A stretch of 27,600 nt of DNA from JBBCJM01 sp037190175 (GTDB lineage Bacteria > Pseudomonadota > Alphaproteobacteria > Rhodobacterales > Rhodobacteraceae). The position numbers were made by a program, and so were the translations under genes. This document shows positions 22,091 to 27,600 of this stretch, piece after piece. Below the pieces are notes generated by a model, which was not told the DNA's origin, ran no database searches, and saw only the letters and a list, made by a program, of their open reading frames with translations. The stretch lies in contig JBBCJM010000217.1 of assembly GCA_037190175.1 (NCBI GenBank), positions 1 to 27,600 of the forward strand. Reading direction: 5' to 3'. Numbering within the stretch: position 1 is the first letter of the stretch; every line of letters starts with the position of its first letter.

Positions 22091-23355
22091 CCGCGCACCC
22101 CGCCCTCCGCCGGCGCGGCGGGTTCCGGCGGGTCCTCGCCGCGCTCCTCGGACAGCGCGCCCACGGCCAGGGGCGAGGCGGTGGGGGCCAGCGTCAGGGT
22201 GGCGCCCGAGCGGGCGGGGGCGGCGCGGCGGGTCATCCGCCAGCCGGCATAGCCCGCCAGCAGGGCGAACAGCACCCCGATCACCAGGAAGAACCCCGAG
22301 GGCCCGACGCTCTCCATGATCCAGCCGGTGGCCAGCGGGCCGAAGATCGCCCCCAGCCCGTTCAGGAACAAGAGGCCCGCCGAGGCCGCCGCCATCTCGT
22401 CCCTGCGCATGAAGTCGTTGGTATGGGCGATCAGCAGCGCATAGAGCGGATTGGTCGCCCCGCCCAGCAGGAAGGAGACCACCAGGAGCGCCGCGAAGGG
22501 CAGGGGCAGCACCACCGGGGCCAGCATCACCACCGCGCCGGCCGTCGACAGGCCGAGGATCAAGAGCCGCCGGTCCATCCGGTCCGAGGCCACCCCCACC
22601 GGATATTGCGTGGCCAGCCCGCCCAGGTACATCACGCCGACGAAGATCGAGATCTCGCGCACCGAAAGCCCGGTCATCGCCCCCCAGACCGAGGACATGC
22701 CGAACATCGCCGCGAAGATGCCCCCGGTCAGCAGCATCCCCGCGCAGCCCAGCGGCGAGGTGCGGAACAGCCGCGCCATGCCGATGCGGGCGATGGTGTC
22801 GAAGGTGGGCGTGGGGGTGACGCTCAGCAGGATCGGCAGGAAGGCCAGCGAGACCAGCACCGAGGGGATCACGAACAGCTCGAACCCCGCCGGGTCGGCC
22901 ACGTTCAGCAGCGCCTGCGCCGAGATGATGCCGATCATCTGCACGATCATGTAGGCCGAGAGCGCCTGCCCCCGCGTCTCGTTGGTGGCGGCCGAGTTCA
23001 GCCAGCTTTCCGCGGTGACATAGACGCCCGAGAAGCAGAACCCGACCAGCACCCGCATCAGCGCCCAGGCCGCCCAGTCGGGGATCATCGGATAAAGCAC
23101 CAGGATGGCCGAGATGAGCGAGGCCAGCGCCGCGAAGACCCGCACGTGCCCCACCCGGCGCAGCAGGCCCGGGGTGACCCGGGTGCCGCCCAGGAAGCCC
23201 ATGAAATAGGCCGACATCACCACCGAGATCTCGAAGGTGGAAAACCCCTCGATCGAGCCGCGGATGCCCAGCAGCGAGCCCTGCACCCCGTTGCCGACCA
23301 TCAGCAGCATCACGCCCAGCAGAAGCGGCCAGGTGGTCAGCAGCACCCTGAACAT
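22087..23355 (-). CDS. Major facilitator superfamily transporter
   Basis: This 422-residue inner-membrane transporter has twelve predicted helices. The signature region between helices 2 and 3 is FMGFLGGTRVTPGLLRRVGHVRV, and the second-half equivalent is YPVGVASDRMDRRLLIL, both typical MFS loops. GGAGG lies 6 bases before the ATG at 23355, which fixes the start. The last 45 residues form a proline- and alanine-rich cytoplasmic tail that is not conserved in MFS proteins. The substrate is unknown. The stop TAG lies in the right end of the inverted-repeat element, convergent with the DMT gene. Confidence 0.9.
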   Translation of the reverse strand: MFRVLLTTWPLLLGVMLLMVGNGVQGSLLGIRGSIEGFSTFEISVVMSAYFMGFLGGTRVTPGLLRRVGHVRVFAALASLISAILVLYPMIPDWAAWALMRVLVGFCFSGVYVTAESWLNSAATNETRGQALSAYMIVQMIGIISAQALLNVADPAGFELFVIPSVLVSLAFLPILLSVTPTPTFDTIARIGMARLFRTSPLGCAGMLLTGGIFAAMFGMSSVWGAMTGLSVREISIFVGVMYLGGLATQYPVGVASDRMDRRLLILGLSTAGAVVMLAPVVLPLPFAALLVVSFLLGGATNPLYALLIAHTNDFMRRDEMAAASAGLLFLNGLGAIFGPLATGWIMESVGPSGFFLVIGVLFALLAGYAGWRMTRRAAPARSGATLTLAPTASPLAVGALSEERGEDPPEPAAPAEGGVRG

Positions 23356-23628
23356 CGCCGTCCTCCGCCCTTCCGTTCGCCCCTCGCCCGCGCCCTGTTA
23401 TCCGCAGCCGCCGCCGGGCGCATCGACGATTGCGACCTTTCCCGGACCCTGCCGCCGCATCGCGGCCCGCGCCCGGCCAAACGGGCGGCGGACACAAACT
23501 GTTTCAAAATCGGGAACGCAATTCTCGAATCGACAAATCAGGGTAAAAGAATCGTGCTTAACGTCATTGTCAGGCCCCGGCCCGGACGCCCCGGACCGCG
23601 GCGTTCAGTTGGATTATCGGGGGTTCCC

Positions 23629-25035
23629 ATGCAGATCTTCAAGACAGGGGTGCTGGCCTGCGCCGTTTCCTTGGCGGCCCTGAGCAGCGCCGGGGCGGCG
23701 ACGCTTTCCACCGGGACGGGCGACGGCAGCGTCACCGTCGATGTCTCGCTCTACGGCTCGTTCGGCAGTTCGGCCAACCGCGGCCCGACCTATGAGGGCG
23801 CGGGCCTTGCCGTCTTCGATCCCGTCGGCGGCATCGGCCCGGCCTCGACGGTCTTCGAAAGCTTCGTCTACTTCCTCTACGGGCCGACCCGGACCCCGAC
23901 CGACGGGCTGGTCACGATGCCCGCCACCATCGTCAGCCAGAGCGACACCCAGCTGATCACCAGCTTCAGCATCGGCCTGCTGAACGTCCAGCTGACCCAG
24001 CGGCTGCTGGAATCGCTCGACGGCGACGCGCCGGTCGGCGCGGCGCTGAGCCAGGAGTTCCGCATCACCAACGCCGATGTCGCGCTGCACCGCTTCGACA
24101 TCGTGCGCTACATCGACGGCGACCTCGGCTTCGACGGCTCGATCTCCGACAGCGGCGGGATCATGGGCGTGGGCGCCAACCAGATCCTGTTCGAGACCGA
24201 CAGCGCCAGCGCCGACGATCCCGGCCGCACCTTCCTGGGCATCACCACCTCGGTGGGCGGGGCGAACGACACGACGCTGCTGCCGCCGCGCAACTATCAG
24301 ATCTCGCAGTATTCCGGGCTGCGCAGCACGATCCAGGCTGGCGGTCCGCTGGCCAACGTCATCCAGGGCGACACCGACGGCGACGGGTTCATCAACGGAT
24401 CCTACGACGTGACGATGGCGTTCCAGGATTTCGTCGCCATTCCGGCGGGCGGGACGCTGATCTACACCACCACGACGCTCTGGGGCAACGCGGTGCTGCC
24501 CACCCCCGGCAGTTCGGCGGCCCTGCCGCTGCTGCCGGACCGGATCGGCCCCGCGGGCGGGTTCGAGTTCGACATTCCCGCCACGATGTTCGCCGACGGC
24601 GCGACGGTCTGGATCGACCCGCCGGTGGCGGTGGGCTATACCTACACGGTCACCGGGGGCGAGTTCGCCTCGGTCGAGCTGCCCGGGCTCGGCATCGTGC
24701 CGGATGCGGACGGCGCCTATGTGGTGACCGTGGGCAGCGAGTCCTTCGATGTGACCGCCGGTTCGGTGTTCGACTTCCTGCTTGCGGGCCTGACCGGGGT
24801 GACCGAGTTCACCATCACCGGCATCGACCTGGGGCTGGCGCTGGATCCGGCCGATCCGACCGCCTTCCCGGTGGGGATCAGCCTCATCGGCATCACCGCC
24901 GACACGATCCTGATCACCCAGACCCCGATCACGCATGATCCGGGACCGGCGCCGATCCCGCTGCCGGCCTCGGCGCTGCTGCTGGGCGCGGGGCTCGGGG
25001 CGCTGGGGCTGCTGCGCCGCCGGCGCCGGGCCTGA
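23629..25035 (+). CDS. Secreted protein with VPLPA-CTERM sorting signal
   Basis: This 468-residue extracellular or surface protein has an N-terminal signal peptide (MQIFKTGVLACAVSLAALSSAGAA) and ends with the VPLPA-CTERM arrangement: IPLPASALLLGAGLGALGLL, a hydrophobic helix and then RRRRRA. Proteins with this tail are processed by exosortase in bacteria that make extracellular polysaccharide. The body is beta-rich, Gly/Asp/Thr-rich and cysteine-poor. An EF-hand-like or type 3 repeat loop, DTDGDGFING, at about 248-257 suggests calcium binding. The function is unknown. The start at 23629 has only a weak GGGGG upstream. A strong terminator follows. No exosortase gene lies in the window. Confidence 0.85.
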   Translation: MQIFKTGVLACAVSLAALSSAGAATLSTGTGDGSVTVDVSLYGSFGSSANRGPTYEGAGLAVFDPVGGIGPASTVFESFVYFLYGPTRTPTDGLVTMPATIVSQSDTQLITSFSIGLLNVQLTQRLLESLDGDAPVGAALSQEFRITNADVALHRFDIVRYIDGDLGFDGSISDSGGIMGVGANQILFETDSASADDPGRTFLGITTSVGGANDTTLLPPRNYQISQYSGLRSTIQAGGPLANVIQGDTDGDGFINGSYDVTMAFQDFVAIPAGGTLIYTTTTLWGNAVLPTPGSSAALPLLPDRIGPAGGFEFDIPATMFADGATVWIDPPVAVGYTYTVTGGEFASVELPGLGIVPDADGAYVVTVGSESFDVTAGSVFDFLLAGLTGVTEFTITGIDLGLALDPADPTAFPVGISLIGITADTILITQTPITHDPGPAPIPLPASALLLGAGLGALGLLRRRRRA

Positions 25036-25058
25036 GCCTGCCGCGATCCGACCCCTCA

Positions 25059-25089
25059 GGGGCCGCCCGGACCGCCGGGCGGCCCCTTT
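25059..25089 (+). terminator. Strong Rho-independent terminator after the VPLPA-CTERM gene
   Basis: A 12-base-pair perfect GC stem (GGGGCCGCCCGG / CCGGGCGGCCCC) with a 4-base ACCG loop is followed by TTTCC. It lies 23 bases after the stop codon and just ahead of the ribosome site (25098) of the next gene, so that gene must be transcribed by readthrough or from a promoter within the terminator region. Confidence 0.8.
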
Positions 25090-25107
25090 CCAGCCCCGGA
25101 GGACAGG

Positions 25108-25692
25108 ATGCCGAACACCCCCGCCGCCGCCGCGCTTGCGGCCATGCTCGCCGCCACGCCGCTGGCCGCCGCCGATCCCGAGGGGCGCTATGCCGTCGAG
25201 GGCGTGGGCGCGCGGCCCTGCTCCGACCTGATCCGGGCGCAGGCGGAGGATCCGCAGCTGGTCGTGGCCTTCGCCGGCTGGACGGCGGGGTTCCTGACCG
25301 CGCTGAACGTCACCCAGCCCGGCACCTACGACCTCACCCCCTTCGAGCCGACCGAATTCGTGCTCGCCAAGCTGGCGAAGTATTGCGAGGCCAACCCGCA
25401 GGAGCCCTTCGTCAACGCCATGGGCCGCTATGCGGCCGCGCAGGGGCCGCGGCGGCTGGTGGAATACAGCCCGCTGGTGCGGGTGCAGTCGGGCACGCAT
25501 GGCGTGTTCATCTATGCCAGCCTGCTGGAAGACGTGCGCGCCCGGCTGATCGCCGAGGGCCTGACCCCGCCCGTCGAGGCCGGCAGCTTCGACGGCCGCT
25601 TCGCCGAGGCGCTGGGCCGGTTCCAGCAGGCGCAGGGGCTGCCGGTCAGCGGGCTGCCCGATCTGGCGACGCTGAACGCGCTCTATCCCTGA
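25108..25692 (+). CDS. Secreted protein with a two-cysteine N-terminal domain and a C-terminal peptidoglycan-binding domain
   Basis: This 194-residue protein has a signal peptide (residues 1-22, cleavage near AAA|DPEG). The N-terminal domain (about 30-105) contains Cys38 and Cys93, a central FAGWTAGFLTALN and a second-cysteine motif AKYCEANPQEPF; this cysteine-pair plan resembles Rap1a/Tai- or HdeA-like periplasmic domains. Residues 158-194 (FDGRFAEALGRFQQAQGLPVSGLPDLATLNAL) are a PG_binding_1 repeat, placing the protein at the cell wall. GGAGG is 5 bases before the ATG. The 3' end overlaps the convergent queA by 10 bases. The N-terminal assignment is uncertain; the peptidoglycan-binding domain is clear. 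Confidence 0.82.
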   Translation: MPNTPAAAALAAMLAATPLAAADPEGRYAVEGVGARPCSDLIRAQAEDPQLVVAFAGWTAGFLTALNVTQPGTYDLTPFEPTEFVLAKLAKYCEANPQEPFVNAMGRYAAAQGPRRLVEYSPLVRVQSGTHGVFIYASLLEDVRARLIAEGLTPPVEAGSFDGRFAEALGRFQQAQGLPVSGLPDLATLNALYP

Positions 25693-26744
25693 TCCGCCAC
25701 CGCGAAACCCTGCGGGAACAGGATCGAGGCGTCGCCGTAGGAGAAGAAGCGATAGCCTTCGGCGACCGCATGGGCATAGGCCGCAAGCATCCGCTCGCGC
25801 CCCATCAGCGCCGAGACCAGCATGAGCAGGGTCGAGCGCGGCAGGTGGAAGTTGGTCATCAGCGCATCCGTCACCCGGAAGCGGTGGCCCGGGTAGATGA
25901 AGATGTCGGTGGCGCCCTTCCACGGCTGCACCCGGCCCGAGGCCCCGGCGGTCTCCAGCAGCCGCAGCGCGGTGGTGCCGACCGGGATCACCCTGCCGCC
26001 CGCCGCCCTGGTCGCCTCGATCTCGGCGGCGGCGGTGGCACTCACCTCGCCGCGTTCGGCGTGCATCCGGTGGGTGGTCACGTCCTCCACCTTCACCGGC
26101 AGGAAGGTGCCGGCACCCACGTGCAGGGTGACATGGGTGAGGCCGACGCCGCGGGCGGCCAGCGCCGCCAGCAGCGGTTCGTCGAAATGCAGCGAGGCGG
26201 TGGGGGCGGCCACGGCCCCGGCATGGCGGGCGAAGACGGACTGATAGTCCTGCGCGTCCTGCGCATCCGGCGCGCGGCGGGCGGCGATATAGGGCGGCAG
26301 CGGCATGGTGCCGGCCTCGGCCAGCGCGGTCTCGAACGCCTCCCCCTCGCGGTCGAAGGTCAGCCGCAGGTCGGCCTCGCCCCTCTCCGCCACCGTTGCG
26401 GTCAGCCCGCCGGCGAAGCGGATCGCCTCGCCCGCGCGCAGCTTGCGCAGCGGCCGGGCCAGCGCGCGCCAGCCGCCCGCGGGGTCGGGCTCGGTCAGGG
26501 TGACCTCCACCCGCGCCTCGGCCTCGGCTCGTCTCCGAGTCCCGCTCAGCCGCGCCGGGATCACCCGCGTGTCGTTGAACACCAGCCGGTCGCCGGGGCG
26601 CAGGAGCCGCGGCAGGTCGGTCACCGCTAAGTCCGCCAGCCGGTCGGGCCCCACCGCCAGCAGCCGCGCCGAGGAACGCGGGCGCGCCGGGCGGGTGGCG
26701 ATCAGCGCCTCGGGCAGGTCGAAGTCGAAGTCGGACAGCTGCAA
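25683..26744 (-). CDS. queA: tRNA preQ1(34) S-adenosylmethionine ribosyltransferase-isomerase QueA
   Basis: QueA transfers the ribosyl group of S-adenosylmethionine to preQ1 at tRNA position 34 to form epoxyqueuosine, the penultimate step of queuosine synthesis. It has 353 residues. Family-specific regions are DFDFDLPEALIATRPARPR at the start, LVFNDTRVIPARL, THVTLHVGAGTFLPV in the middle and TNFHLPRSTLLMLVSALMG towards the C-terminus, with YRFFSYGDASIL near the end. The first codon is TTG at 26744, with GGGAG 6 bases before it; no upstream ATG gives the family start, so this is a non-canonical initiation. A 77-base hairpin lies 56 bases upstream. Confidence 0.94.
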   Translation of the reverse strand: MQLSDFDFDLPEALIATRPARPRSSARLLAVGPDRLADLAVTDLPRLLRPGDRLVFNDTRVIPARLSGTRRRAEAEARVEVTLTEPDPAGGWRALARPLRKLRAGEAIRFAGGLTATVAERGEADLRLTFDREGEAFETALAEAGTMPLPPYIAARRAPDAQDAQDYQSVFARHAGAVAAPTASLHFDEPLLAALAARGVGLTHVTLHVGAGTFLPVKVEDVTTHRMHAERGEVSATAAAEIEATRAAGGRVIPVGTTALRLLETAGASGRVQPWKGATDIFIYPGHRFRVTDALMTNFHLPRSTLLMLVSALMGRERMLAAYAHAVAEGYRFFSYGDASILFPQGFAVADQG

Positions 26745-26800
26745 GGCGGGCTCCCGGCGGGTTCGGCCGCCTCCCTACTGCGCGGCGGCGGGCGGGGGAA

Positions 26801-26877
26801 GGCCGCTCATCGAGCCCTTTCGGGCTCTCTTCGCGGCGCCACCCAGCGAAGAGAGCCGGAAGGCTGGATGAGCGGCC
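26801..26877. repeat. 77-base long palindrome between queA and the AsmA-like gene
   Basis: Outer arms GGCCGCTCATC/GATGAGCGGCC pair perfectly over 11 bases, inner arms GGCTCTCTTCGC/GCGAAGAGAGCC over 12, with an imperfect section between and an 11-base loop. It starts 2 bases past the stop codon of the AsmA-like gene on the minus strand and has no U-tract after it. Possible roles are a Rho-independent-like end, mRNA stability, or a dispersed palindromic repeat. Confidence 0.75.
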
Positions 26878-26879
26878 CC

Positions 26880-27600
26880 CTACCCCGTCTCCCTGATCCG
26901 CGGCGGGGGGCGGCGGAAGATCTCGCGGAACATGCCCGGGGTCAGGATCGACAGCGGGTTGACCGAGACGGTGGGGTTCGACGTGGGGCCGGTGACGCGG
27001 TAGTTCACCCCGAACAGCCCCTCGCCCCGCCGGGTCAGGATCGCCCCGATGCCGTTGACCAGGTAGAAGGGCGAGATCACCCCCTGCAGGTCCAGCACCC
27101 CGCGGTCGGCGTCGTAGATCCCGGCCATCGAGACCCCCATCGAGGCGCCCACCGCCGCGCCGCGCGCGATCTCGACCCCTCGCGAGGTCAGGCGGAAGTC
27201 GGTCTCGGCCTCGAGGAACAGCAGGCCCGAGCCGTTCAGCTGCTCCAGGAGCCCGATGATCGAGGCGGCGTTCAGCAGTTCCGCCAGTACCGGGGCGTCG
27301 CGCATCCGCACGTTCTTCATCTCGGCCCGGCCGTCGTGGCCGCCGGCGCGGGGGCGCAGCACCAGGCTCAGCTCGCCCCCCCGCGCGTTGGGGAAGAGCC
27401 CGGCCGAGGCCAGCACCCCGCCCGCGTCCTGCGAGAGGATCCGCACCGCGGTGCCCGCGGCCTCGGGCGCCACCGTGCCCTGCACCGGGGCGCCGCCGTT
27501 CACCCGGGCCTGGAACCTCCCGCCGAAGCCGCCGCGGGTGGAGAAGCTGCCGGAAAGCCCGGTGAGCGCGATGGCCTCGGTCACCCGCAGCCGGTCCAGC
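26880..27600 (-). CDS. AsmA/DUF3971-like protein, C-terminal part (5' end outside window)
   Basis: The frame is open to the right edge, so only the C-terminal about 240 residues are seen; the GTG at 27584 is not a start, since coding continues (LDRLRV before it). The end matches the AsmA-like C-terminal domain of the DUF3971 family of large envelope proteins: LVLRPRAGGHDGRAEMKNV, the segment LNAASIIGLLEQLNGSGLLF, then GAAVGASMGVSMAGIYD and VNPLSILTPGMFREIFRR. Such proteins are long, anchored in the inner membrane and thought to help lipid or outer-membrane traffic. It has a short, basic, proline-containing tail and is directly followed by the 77-base palindrome. Confidence 0.85.
   Translation of the reverse strand, partial: LDRLRVTEAIALTGLSGSFSTRGGFGGRFQARVNGGAPVQGTVAPEAAGTAVRILSQDAGGVLASAGLFPNARGGELSLVLRPRAGGHDGRAEMKNVRMRDAPVLAELLNAASIIGLLEQLNGSGLLFLEAETDFRLTSRGVEIARGAAVGASMGVSMAGIYDADRGVLDLQGVISPFYLVNGIGAILTRRGEGLFGVNYRVTGPTSNPTVSVNPLSILTPGMFREIFRRPPPRIRETG

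Overview
This is a high-GC alphaproteobacterial chromosome segment, most likely from a Rhodobacteraceae member (Rhodobacter/Paracoccus type). The grounds are family-level: an fdsGBACD NAD-dependent formate dehydrogenase operon, a roughly 1200-residue class II (B12-dependent) ribonucleotide reductase NrdJ, a cysteine-free Fur/Mur-type regulator, a VPLPA-CTERM surface protein, and small GC-rich palindromic repeats of the kind I associate with this family. All identifications come from reading the sequence and remembered family motifs; no database search was run.

Layout. (a) 1-4.6 kb, minus strand: a sulfate import operon reading small protein - sbp - cysT - cysW - cysA, with cysA cut by the window edge. 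An Rrf2-family regulator lies upstream in the same orientation. (b) 4.7-5.2 kb, plus: a divergent Lrp/AsnC regulator that resembles the cysteine-responsive regulator DecR. With the Rrf2 gene this makes the left end look like a sulfur-control locus. (c) 5.3-11.4 kb, plus: fdsG-fdsB-fdsA-fdsC-fdsD, a soluble Mo/W, Fe-S, FMN formate dehydrogenase with its FdhD-type maturation factor, preceded by a LysR-type binding box and a promoter. (d) 11.5-14.7 kb: an EthD-like protein, a 2H phosphoesterase and an M20 amidohydrolase, with a convergent tspO. (e) 14.9-15.7 kb: a low-GC patch with two overlapping genes of unknown function, each apparently carrying one frameshift. (f) 15.9-19.5 kb, minus: nrdJ. 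(g) 20.0-23.4 kb: vapBC, fur/mur and a DMT exporter, then a convergent MFS transporter separated by an inverted-repeat element. (h) 23.6-25.7 kb, plus: a VPLPA-CTERM protein and a small secreted protein with a peptidoglycan-binding domain. (i) 25.7-27.6 kb, minus: queA (TTG start) and the C-terminus of an AsmA/DUF3971-like protein, separated by a 77-base hairpin.

What deserves attention. The sulfate-binding protein contains no cysteine and no methionine beyond its initiator, and the small protein upstream is nearly as sulfur-poor. A dyad covers the likely -10 of that operon. fdsC carries two in-frame 36-base copies of a palindromic repeat in its coding region. The low-GC patch is either a decaying or a mis-sequenced two-gene module of unknown function. 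A 140-base inverted-repeat element supplies the stop codons of both convergent genes that flank it. I found no CRISPR array, no intact insertion sequence and no tRNA or rRNA gene.
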